From NCBI GenBank assembly GCA_028867035.1, contig JAGWHB010000005.1, positions 77,607 through 127,399 of the forward strand: a DNA stretch of 49,793 nt, in the 5' to 3' direction. The notes beneath the pieces were generated by a model, which worked only from the letters and a program-made list of their open reading frames with translations, searched no databases and had not been told where the DNA came from. Made by a program: the position numbers and the translations under genes. Numbering within the stretch: position 1 is the first letter of the stretch; each line of letters starts with the position of its first letter. This DNA comes from Nitrososphaerota archaeon (lineage in GTDB: Archaea; Thermoproteota; Nitrososphaeria; Nitrososphaerales; Gagatemarchaeaceae). Below are positions 1 through 6,337 of the stretch, piece by piece.

Positions 1-152
1 GTTTCCATCACGGCCTCCTTGTGATAATCGCAGGGCGGAACACCCTCCGTTTCGTGCCCCCGCTCAACGTGACAGAAGAGGTGATGGACGAGGGACTGGA
101 CATATTGGAGGAGGGCATCGCGGCCGTGAACTCGACCGCGACCAAAGTCTAG
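1..152 (+). CDS. C-terminus of acetylornithine/acetyl-lysine-type aminotransferase (partial)
   Basis: The reading frame open from base 3 to the TAG at 150-152 encodes about 49 residues and is cut off by the window edge. It contains the sequence GRNTLRFVPPLNVTEEVMDE followed by a helix ending in NSTATKV. This matches the last small-domain segment of class III PLP-dependent aminotransferases of the ArgD/LysJ group, where an N-(V/T)-L-R-(F/L)-x-P-P-L motif is followed by an acidic helix. These enzymes move an amino group onto N-acetylated semialdehydes in arginine or lysine synthesis. The lysine 'fold' and PLP lysine lie outside the window, so the substrate cannot be assigned. The RPA gene starts 3 nt after the stop. 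Confidence 0.7.
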   Translation, partial: FHHGLLVIIAGRNTLRFVPPLNVTEEVMDEGLDILEEGIAAVNSTATKV

Positions 153-155
153 GCC

Positions 156-1556
156 ATGTACGACTTTGAGACACTGATCGGGGAACTCCTTCAGCAAAAG
201 CCAGAGCTGACCCGGGACGAGGTGATGCGCCGGGTAGAGGACAAGAAGAAGACCGTGGGCGCAGGCTACCTGACCGACCAGGGAGCACTCTTCCTCGTTG
301 CCGGAGAGCTGGGTGTCTCCCTTCGGAAGGAAAACGCCTCCTCCGATATGACGATCAATGACCTCTACATAGGGGCCAACGACGTCACGGTAGTCGCCAG
401 GGTCCTGGCGGTCTATCCTGTAGCCACTTTCAACAAGAAGGACGGCGGTCAGGGGAAGTACCGAAGGCTGGCTCTTTTCGACGGCAAGAATTCGGTGCGG
501 TTGACTGTCTGGGAGGAGGGGCTGGAGCAGATTGAGAAACTCGGACTTGAAGTCGACACCCCGGTGAGGGTGACCAGCGGCTATGTGAAGCAGGGCCTGG
601 ACGGAAAGCCGAACCTGAACCTCGGGAAGAGGGGGAAGATGGAGGTCTTGGCCGACGAGAAGGGTTTGGCGAAGCTTCCTTCGATTTCGACGGTCGTCCA
701 GAAGCTCCCAGACCTGACGAAGGAAGAGCAGTTCATCGCCCTCGAAGTCGTCGTCAGTTCGGAACCCCGCTATAGCGAGTTTGTGAGATCTGACGGGTCG
801 GAGGGGTCTCTTTTCCAGTTCGGGGTGGCACGCGACGGGGGGAAGGAGACGAGGGTTGTCGTCTGGAGTCCCACGGCGAAGCCTGAGCTGAAACGTGGAC
901 AGAAGCTGCGTATTACAAACGTGAGAGCAAGGCGCTCGAACAACGGAGACTTCGAAGTCCATGGCGACGCCGGCAGCGTCATCTTGTTGGGTACTCCGGC
1001 GGAGAGGTCAGAGCTCAGGGTGGCCGCGACGAGCTCCAGCCAGTCGGCCAAGATAGTTCTGGGGGTCGGAAAGGACAGGAAGGTCAAGGTCGTCGAGATC
1101 AGTAAAGGGGTGAAGGAACCTTCACAGGGGGATCTGATTGGCGTCGTCCCCGACGAAGTGACGGAGGGAAGGATGTACTGCAGGAGCGCGGACTCGTTGA
1201 GGGTGATTGAAGGTGGCTCGTTCCCCGGGCTGGAGGAATTAATGATGAAGGTCCAGGAGGTCAAGGAGGAGGACGCCCAGATCATGGTCGAAGTGATCGC
1301 TCTGTCTCATGGGAGCGTGGAGGACGTCCGCCTGAGGGACGGGAGCACGGTGAAGAAGGGGGAGCTCGTAATTGGAGACGACACGGGCGACATCAAGCTG
1401 GTGGCATGGCGCGACCTGTCTGGGAGGGTCTCGGGAACCCAGCCGGGAGAGAGGCTCAGGCTTGTTGGGGTTGTTCCGAAATCGACCAAGATGGGAGGAT
1501 GGGTCCTTCAGCTGTCAAGCCTTAGCGTAGTGGAGAGGCTCAGGGGCCACAGCTAG
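156..1556 (+). CDS. rpa: Replication protein A-like single-stranded DNA-binding protein
   Basis: A 466-residue protein built from repeated OB-fold domains, as in archaeal RPA, which coats single-stranded DNA in replication, repair and recombination. Residues 1-60 form a helical N-terminal segment. OB-like beta regions lie at about 63-165 (ending in a G-K-P-N-L-N-L segment), 175-280 and 355-460. The domain pattern 'V-x-A-R-V-x-x-V-x-P-V-x-x-F' followed by 'V-R-L-T-V-W' is the usual RPA OB signature. No C-terminal zinc-finger cysteines are visible, unlike some euryarchaeal RPA proteins. The ATG start is 3 nt downstream of the aminotransferase stop, so the two genes may be cotranscribed. The replication genes DP1 and cdc6 are about 31 kb away in the window. 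Confidence 0.9.
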   Translation: MYDFETLIGELLQQKPELTRDEVMRRVEDKKKTVGAGYLTDQGALFLVAGELGVSLRKENASSDMTINDLYIGANDVTVVARVLAVYPVATFNKKDGGQGKYRRLALFDGKNSVRLTVWEEGLEQIEKLGLEVDTPVRVTSGYVKQGLDGKPNLNLGKRGKMEVLADEKGLAKLPSISTVVQKLPDLTKEEQFIALEVVVSSEPRYSEFVRSDGSEGSLFQFGVARDGGKETRVVVWSPTAKPELKRGQKLRITNVRARRSNNGDFEVHGDAGSVILLGTPAERSELRVAATSSSQSAKIVLGVGKDRKVKVVEISKGVKEPSQGDLIGVVPDEVTEGRMYCRSADSLRVIEGGSFPGLEELMMKVQEVKEEDAQIMVEVIALSHGSVEDVRLRDGSTVKKGELVIGDDTGDIKLVAWRDLSGRVSGTQPGERLRLVGVVPKSTKMGGWVLQLSSLSVVERLRGHS

Positions 1557-1684
1557 GCCTTAGAGCGCCTGAGCGCTTCGTACTCGTAGACGAAGACTAT
1601 CACCAGACCTATGATGAACAGGGCGATCATCGCCGTGCTGATGAAGCTGTAGTAACTGTCGATGCTGAAGAAAGGAAGGTGCAA
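1553..1684 (-). CDS. Small single-pass membrane protein (hypothetical)
   Basis: A short reading frame of 43 residues if translation begins at the TTG at 1684-1682; no ATG or GTG is available in frame downstream of the previous stop. It has a polar N-terminal stretch, one convincing transmembrane segment (TAMIALFIIGLVIVFVYEY) and a basic tail ending RRSKA. This is the layout of a small inner-membrane protein with a cytoplasmic positive end. Its stop overlaps the end of RPA tail to tail by 4 nt. No family is recognised. The hydrophobic stretch supports a real gene, but the start is uncertain. Confidence 0.45.
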   Translation of the reverse strand: MHLPFFSIDSYYSFISTAMIALFIIGLVIVFVYEYEALRRSKA

Positions 1685-1771
1685 GTCCTGGCCCGTGACC
1701 TTGGCTACTGATATTAAGCGTTGCTAGAATTTCATGATGGTTCTTTTAACCCCAGTCGGCGGCCCTTCCTC

Positions 1772-1907
1772 GCCGGGGTGGCTTAGCTTGGCCCATAGCG
1801 CCGGGCACGCTCGACGTGAGCGACACTCATAATCGGCCAGGTGAGAGATCCGGAAAGGGCATCGCGGCCCCCGAAGGTCGCGGGCTCAAATCCCGCCCCC
1901 GGCACCA
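1772..1907 (+). tRNA. tRNA-Met(CAU), interrupted by two or three introns
   Basis: The ends GCCGGGG and CCCCGGC form the acceptor stem, followed by A and an encoded CCA. The T arm is GCGGG-CTCAAAT-CCCGC. The anticodon stem is CCGGG/TCCGG and the loop CTCATAA carries a CAU anticodon. The gene is 136 nt, far longer than a mature tRNA. A 16-nt intron sits at 37/38: CTCA pairs with TGAG, with 3-nt bulges TAA and AGA on either side, a classic bulge-helix-bulge. About 20 nt with a CGCTC/GAGCG hairpin lie between the 5' anticodon stem and the loop. About 20 extra nt lie in the variable region. A TATA-like cttttaacc lies near 1743, suitably spaced. Elongator versus initiator identity was not resolved. 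Confidence 0.8.
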
Positions 1908-1946
1908 TCAAGATCGATAAAACGGCTCATGTGGTCTTTTGTGAGA

Positions 1947-2037
1947 AGCCGCGACTGGGATTTGGGCCCAGGACCTTTGCCTGTTTGGAGGTTTAGCTCT
2001 ACCAAGGCAACGCTCTACCAGGCTGAGCTATCGCGGC
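1947..2037 (-). tRNA. tRNA-Thr(GGU) with a 17-nt canonical intron
   Basis: On the minus strand GCCGCGA pairs with TCGCGGC and the discriminator is U, as usual for tRNA-Thr. The D arm is GCTC/GAGC, the T arm CTGGG-CCCAAAT-CCCAG, and the anticodon stem TTGCC/GGCAA is perfect. The spliced loop is TTGGTAA, giving anticodon GGU. The intron is at plus positions 1983-1999, at the canonical 37/38 site: TTGG of the loop pairs with CCAA of the intron, with bulges TAG and ACA placed so that cutting gives exactly a 7-nt loop. No CCA is encoded. A run gattaaaaat near 2062-2072 is a likely TATA box. A misleading CTCCAAA (Trp-like) lies within the intron. Confidence 0.88.
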
Positions 2038-2099
2038 ACTCAAGCCCGCACCGACTGAATTCGATTTTTAATCTTTGAAAAGTGGTCGTGGGTGAGTCG

Positions 2100-2369
2100 T
2101 TACTTTAGGAAGGGGGTTGACCAGGTCGCGAAAGTGTATGAATAGTTCTGTTGAACCGGAGGGAAGTCCTTTGCCCAAAATACCCCTCCAATCCCGAAGG
2201 CGGCGTAGGTAGCCGACTCGCGTACAACGATGGGAAGGCCTCGCGGCCCTAGCGAATGAATCGACGTTGGTGGAGCAACGGGGATTGCGGGCACCAGCAG
2301 GAGAAGCAGGAACAACACGAACGCTATCGCGGGTATGATTACCAATTTCACAGGGAATGCCGAGCGCAA
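2100..2369 (-). CDS. Small membrane-anchored or secreted protein (hypothetical)
   Basis: An 89-residue protein whose first 30 residues are a basic MRSAF start followed by a long hydrophobic segment (IIPAIAFVLFLLLLLVPAIP), which acts either as a signal peptide or a membrane anchor. The remainder is a short extracytoplasmic domain of about 55 residues ending in ATWSTPFLK, with no cysteines and no family that I recognise. It lies alone between tRNA-Thr and the TfoX-domain gene. A longer frame (2068-2385) covers the same bases but reads as a proline/arginine-rich shadow, so this frame is preferred because of its hydrophobic signal. Confidence 0.5.
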   Translation of the reverse strand: MRSAFPVKLVIIPAIAFVLFLLLLLVPAIPVAPPTSIHSLGPRGLPIVVRESATYAAFGIGGVFWAKDFPPVQQNYSYTFATWSTPFLK

Positions 2370-2477
2370 GCGCTTGCGGCATCATGCTCGTCCCAATAAG
2401 GACAAGTAGTAGATTCTACCTATACAACTTCTCGTCCTGACTGTCAGAGGAAGGGAGATTGATTTGTTTCTTTCATA

Positions 2478-2810
2478 TCACTTGGAAGCCTTGGCGTTCT
2501 TGTTGAAATCGAGCGCGAGTTTCACCCATCTGTGGAGCTCCCCTCTCGTTCTCAGCACATCCTCGTCCACCAAGACGTAGCCTTTGTATTTACGACCCTT
2601 CATCGTCATGGTCCGGCACCCCTTCAGCTGCACAAGCTCCTCGTGCATTTCCGGGTCGACGCGGCACATTATCCTCGAGTTCCTGACGCTGACACAGAGC
2701 TTCCCGTCGACCATGAAGGCGACGCCACCGAACATCCTCTTCTCCTCGAGCTTCGGGACCCCTGAGAGCTCCGCTCGGACTCTGGCCGTCAGCTTCTCGT
2801 TGAACGTCAT
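2478..2810 (-). CDS. TfoX N-terminal domain protein
   Basis: A 110-residue protein matching the TfoX N-terminal domain. It has the hallmark R-M-F-G-G-V-A-F-M-V-D-G-K at about residues 25-37, then a strand 'C-V-S-V-R', the 'C-R-V-D-P' segment and the C-terminal 'K-G-Y-V-L-V-D-E-D' region that closes the fold. In bacteria this domain occurs in a competence regulator, but stand-alone copies such as this are common and have no settled function. The initiating ATG is at 2808-2810. Nothing in the neighbourhood (a tRNA cluster and a secreted propeller protein) suggests competence. Confidence 0.8.
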   Translation of the reverse strand: MTFNEKLTARVRAELSGVPKLEEKRMFGGVAFMVDGKLCVSVRNSRIMCRVDPEMHEELVQLKGCRTMTMKGRKYKGYVLVDEDVLRTRGELHRWVKLALDFNKNAKASK

Positions 2811-2942
2811 GGCGAGAAGGTCGTCGTGCCCCGTCTAATGAGTTCGCGCTTCTGCCCGAGCTTGGTTTCTCGGCTGTTCGCCAGACTAGAACGCCCGTTC
2901 TGTGCTCTAGGCTTTACTCTCCACCCGGCATAACCTCCGACC

Positions 2943-4889
2943 ATGTGCGCGGCGGTCGAAAGGAAGTTTTGGCACCGTGAAGCTGCTGTGTTCGTCCTGG
3001 CCATCCTTGGGATAGCGGCCGTGGTGGGGGTGTTCGCCCTCGCTTCGGGAGCCTCAACGTCCAACGGCTCGACGCCAAAGGCCATCCCTCAGGGCCTGAG
3101 CACCTTCGAGAGTTATTCCCAGCTCCAGCAGTACATCACGGCGAACGCGAAGTCCGCCCAGCAGTACAACACCCATGGGGTCTTCTTCGGTGGGGTGATG
3201 AATGTCAACGGGGGCTTGCCGGTAGGATTCGGAGGCCCTGTCCTGGCCCTGACTGCGTCGGTCGCGTCGATTCCGTCGTTCACCGGCACGAACGTCCAAG
3301 TCCAGGGCGTTGACGAGCCAGACAGGGTGAAGACTGATGGCACTCACCTCTTCGTCTCCACTCAGAATTCGGTCGCGATTATCAACGCCTATCCGCCCAA
3401 CTCGATGGCGGTCCTCTCGAGTCTGAAGTTTCCGAACATGAACGTGCTCGGCCTTGAAATCGCCCAGGACCGGCTGATGGTGATAGGTCAGGAGGGCTCG
3501 GGCACTTCCAAAGTCGAGCTGCTCCTCTACGACACCTCGGACCTTTCATCTCCAAAGATGATGCAGAATGTCAGTATCGCTGGATTTTACGTCGCTGCCC
3601 GCTTGGCAGACGGGTACGTCTATGCGGTGATACAACAGCCATCGTATGTCTTCAACAGCCAGGGCAACGCCACCGCGGTGATGCCTATGGCGTCCCAGGG
3701 CGGGGTCGAGAGCCAGCTGGCCCCCACATCTGTCTACTACACCCCCATCGCTACGCAGGTGAGCTACTATACGATGATTCCAAGCATCAGCATGGCCAGT
3801 GGGAAGGAGACCATAGTGTCTGCCCTGACGGGACCCTCGGCCACCGTCTACGTCTCGACCTCCAACATCTATGTCGTCTACACCGACTACCTTGACCTGT
3901 ACGACGTCGACGGCGTCCCCGGAAACTTCTACAGCGGCGGTGTGATCACGCCTCAGATCGTCGTCGCCCAGGCTCAGAACAGCACGGTATTGCGGGCTTC
4001 TTACGTCAACGGCACCGTGACCGTGGCGAAGGCAGGGATCGTCCCCGGGACCGTCCTGAACCAGTTCTCCATGGACGAGTACAACGGATACTTCAGGATC
4101 GCGACCAGCCGCTTCGCCACGGTGAACGGCGCACCCACTACGAGCGACGACGTCTACGTGCTGGACCAGAACATGAACCAGGTCTCGGCCCTGAAGAACA
4201 TCGCGCCGGGGGAGAACATCTATGCAGTCCGCTTCGTGGGCCAGATGGGCTACGTCGTCACGTTCGTCCAGGTCGACCCCCTGTTCGTGATCTCTTTCAA
4301 GGACGTCTCCAACCCGGTGATACTCAGCGCCTTGAAGGTCTCGGGTTACTCCGACTACCTCCACCCGCTTCCGGGCGGATATCTCATCGGCGTGGGGAAG
4401 GACGCGGTCCCGGCTTCGGACGGTAACTTCGCCTATTATCTCGGGCTGAAGCTGTCGCTCTTCAGGGTCTTCGACAATGGCACCTCGGCTCAGGTGGCGA
4501 AGCTGTTGATCGGTGACAGGGGTACCGACTCGCCGGTGCTGAGCGACCACCTAGCGTTCACCTTCGATTCCACCAGGAACATCACGGTCATCCCCCTTAC
4601 TCTCTACAAGGTGAGCGGGACTCAGACGCCCAGTTCGGGCTTCCCGCCCTACGGTGACCCCGTCTGGCAGGGAGTCTACGTCATCAAGGTGACGCCGTCT
4701 GGGTTCGATGTCTTGGGGAACGCGACACAGTATCAGGGACAGAGCTTCGCCGACTCGCCGAACTCCGGGCTCCAAATCGACAGGAGCGTCATAATCGGAG
4801 ACTACCTGTACACTGTGTCGCAGGATGAGGTGATGGTCAGCGCCCTCACTTCGTTCTCGACGGTCGCGACCGTTCAGCTCCCCAGTTAG
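2943..4889 (+). CDS. Secreted beta-propeller domain protein (PF09826-like)
   Basis: A 648-residue exported protein. A cytoplasmic start with HREAAVF is followed by a membrane segment (VLAILGIAAVVGVFALASGA, residues about 15-35) that is a signal peptide or anchor. A Ser/Gln-rich linker then leads into a large repeat region. The diagnostic sequence T-N-V-Q-V-Q-G-V-D-E-P-D-R-V-K-T-D-G at about residues 116-133 is the hallmark of the secreted beta-propeller family PF09826. Repeating beta blades with Y-V-x-x-x and G-x-Y patterns continue to the end. Such proteins are extracellular and probably bind ligands or partners; no enzyme activity is established. It ends 3 nt before the convergent aldo/keto reductase gene. 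Confidence 0.85.
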   Translation: MCAAVERKFWHREAAVFVLAILGIAAVVGVFALASGASTSNGSTPKAIPQGLSTFESYSQLQQYITANAKSAQQYNTHGVFFGGVMNVNGGLPVGFGGPVLALTASVASIPSFTGTNVQVQGVDEPDRVKTDGTHLFVSTQNSVAIINAYPPNSMAVLSSLKFPNMNVLGLEIAQDRLMVIGQEGSGTSKVELLLYDTSDLSSPKMMQNVSIAGFYVAARLADGYVYAVIQQPSYVFNSQGNATAVMPMASQGGVESQLAPTSVYYTPIATQVSYYTMIPSISMASGKETIVSALTGPSATVYVSTSNIYVVYTDYLDLYDVDGVPGNFYSGGVITPQIVVAQAQNSTVLRASYVNGTVTVAKAGIVPGTVLNQFSMDEYNGYFRIATSRFATVNGAPTTSDDVYVLDQNMNQVSALKNIAPGENIYAVRFVGQMGYVVTFVQVDPLFVISFKDVSNPVILSALKVSGYSDYLHPLPGGYLIGVGKDAVPASDGNFAYYLGLKLSLFRVFDNGTSAQVAKLLIGDRGTDSPVLSDHLAFTFDSTRNITVIPLTLYKVSGTQTPSSGFPPYGDPVWQGVYVIKVTPSGFDVLGNATQYQGQSFADSPNSGLQIDRSVIIGDYLYTVSQDEVMVSALTSFSTVATVQLPS

Positions 4890-4892
4890 GAC

Positions 4893-5876
4893 TCACTCGT
4901 GGCCTAGGACCGGGTGGGGCCTATAGGGCTCCTCCAGCCGTCTCATGTCGCCCTGCTTCAGGTGGATGCTTGCCCCCTCCACGAGCTCTTCCAGCTGCTC
5001 GACTTTGGTCGGGCCTATGATAGGCGAGGCGACGTCTTTCTTGTTGATCAGCCAGGCGAGCGCCACCTGAGCGGGCTTGACGCCCTTCTCTTTGGCCACC
5101 TCCTCCAGCCGCTCGACCACGTCGAAGTCCTCGGGGCGGAAGTACCGGCCTTTGAGGTACCTGTCCTTCCTATACCTGGCGCTCGAGGGCTTGGATTTCC
5201 GCTTGTACTTTCCCGTCAGGAAGCCCCTGCCGAGGGGGCTCCACGGAAGGAGCGGGACCCCCTCTTCTCTGCACAGCGGTATCATCTCCCTCTCCTCTTC
5301 CCTGTAGGCGAGGTTGTAGTGGTCCTGCATCGTCTTGAACCGCTCGAGGCCAAGCCTGTCGCTTGTGTAAAGGGCCTTGGCGAACTGGCGAGCCCACATG
5401 CTCGAACCTCCGATGTGGTCCGCGGCCCGCTGCTCTCTCACCACCTCTGTCAGGGTCTTGAGCACCTGCTCGATGGGGGTGTAGTAGTCCCAGCGGTGGA
5501 TCTGGTAGAGGTCTACCCTGTCTGTCCTCAGGTTGGCCAGAGAGCGTTTCAGGTTGCGCATGACGTGCTTCCTCCCCAGGCCTCTGTCGTCCGGGCCGTC
5601 GCCGGTGGGGAGGCCGACCTTTGTGGCGAGGACGATCTGGTCTCTCCTCCCCTGGAGTGCCTTCCCTACAATCTGCTCGGACTTCCCGTTCGAGTATACG
5701 TCGGCAGTGTCGAAGAAGTTGATCCCGAGGTCGACGGCCCTGTCGATGACCCTCTCCGATTCTTCGTATCCGAGAGTCCACTCGTATCCCTTGGCGTCCG
5801 GCCCGCCGAAGCTCATGCAGCCGATGCATAGCCTGGAGACCTTCAGGCCCGTGCTGCCCAGCGTGGTGTATCTCAT
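4893..5876 (-). CDS. Aldo/keto reductase
   Basis: A 327-residue NADP(H)-dependent oxidoreductase of the aldo/keto reductase superfamily, a (beta/alpha)8 barrel reducing carbonyls. The start MRYTTLGSTGLKVSRL is the standard AKR opening, so the ATG at 5876-5874 is preferred over one 42 nt upstream; a TATA-like CCTATTAC lies about 26 nt before it. The catalytic tetrad is visible: Asp and Tyr in FFDTADVYSNG, Lys in LATKVG and His in YQIHRWD. The C-terminal cofactor-binding segment ASPIIGPTKVEQLEE is present. It is close to YdjG/L-glyceraldehyde reductase-type members; the natural substrate cannot be told. It is divergent from the PPOX-fold gene. Confidence 0.88.
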   Translation of the reverse strand: MRYTTLGSTGLKVSRLCIGCMSFGGPDAKGYEWTLGYEESERVIDRAVDLGINFFDTADVYSNGKSEQIVGKALQGRRDQIVLATKVGLPTGDGPDDRGLGRKHVMRNLKRSLANLRTDRVDLYQIHRWDYYTPIEQVLKTLTEVVREQRAADHIGGSSMWARQFAKALYTSDRLGLERFKTMQDHYNLAYREEEREMIPLCREEGVPLLPWSPLGRGFLTGKYKRKSKPSSARYRKDRYLKGRYFRPEDFDVVERLEEVAKEKGVKPAQVALAWLINKKDVASPIIGPTKVEQLEELVEGASIHLKQGDMRRLEEPYRPHPVLGHE

Positions 5877-5950
5877 CGAGTTTGGGTGTGGAATCGGTCG
5901 TAATAGGGTTGGCGACATTCTTATTCCGATGGTTGTTCTGCTGATGGCGC

Positions 5951-6337
5951 ATGGGAGTCCTGACCCCCAAGCAGCTGAGCTTCCTGAAGAGCCACGAGGT
6001 GTGCAGTCTGGCCACCGCTTCCAGGGCCGCGAAGCCGCACGTCGTTCCTGTGATCTACGCCGTCGACGGAGAGGACATCATAGTCGCCATAGACTACGGC
6101 ACTAAGAAACTGAAGAACCTCAGGGAGAACAAGCTGGTCGCCCTAGTAGTCGACGAATATCGTCCGAACAAGGCCGTCATGGTGGAGGGCGAATGCGAGA
6201 TCCTTGAGCGGGGGAAGGAGTACCTCCGGCTGCTGAAGGTGCTCTTCGACAGGTTCGAGTATTACAGGAAGAACCCGTGGGGTGAAGGGGAGTCGCCGAT
6301 ACTGAAGGTCAGGCCCACCAAGGCAGTCATGTGGTGA
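5951..6337 (+). CDS. PPOX-class flavin/F420-dependent split-barrel protein
   Basis: A 128-residue single-domain protein of the pyridoxamine 5'-phosphate oxidase-like split-barrel fold. It begins with L-T-P-K-Q-L-S-F-L-K-S-H, followed by the strand pattern 'C-S-L-A-T-A-S-R-A-A-K-P-H-V-V-P-V' and 'T-K-K-L-K-N-L-R-E-N', which are typical of the 'PPOX class probable F420-dependent enzyme' group. The end, P-I-L-K-V-R-P-T-K-A-V-M-W, is the usual closing strand. These proteins bind FMN or F420 and reduce small molecules; which cofactor is used here is unknown. The ATG lies about 26 nt downstream of a TATA-like ttcttatt, suggesting a leaderless mRNA. Its end overlaps the PolB2 gene by 11 nt tail to tail. 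Confidence 0.8.
   Translation: MGVLTPKQLSFLKSHEVCSLATASRAAKPHVVPVIYAVDGEDIIVAIDYGTKKLKNLRENKLVALVVDEYRPNKAVMVEGECEILERGKEYLRLLKVLFDRFEYYRKNPWGEGESPILKVRPTKAVMW

Noticed and set aside
1983..1999. CTCCAAA in the minus-strand tRNA read as a Trp anticodon loop
   Set aside because: Using it leaves a mismatched stem. With the 37/38 intron removed the stem is perfect and the anticodon is GGU, with a U discriminator typical of tRNA-Thr.
2068..2385. 105-codon frame overlapping the small exported protein gene
   Set aside because: The frame at 2100-2369 has a signal-like hydrophobic segment; this one has none and runs close to tRNA-Thr.
3546..4550. 334-codon frame antisense to the beta-propeller gene
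   Set aside because: Val/Asp/Arg-rich pseudo-protein without structure; the plus-strand gene has clear family motifs.
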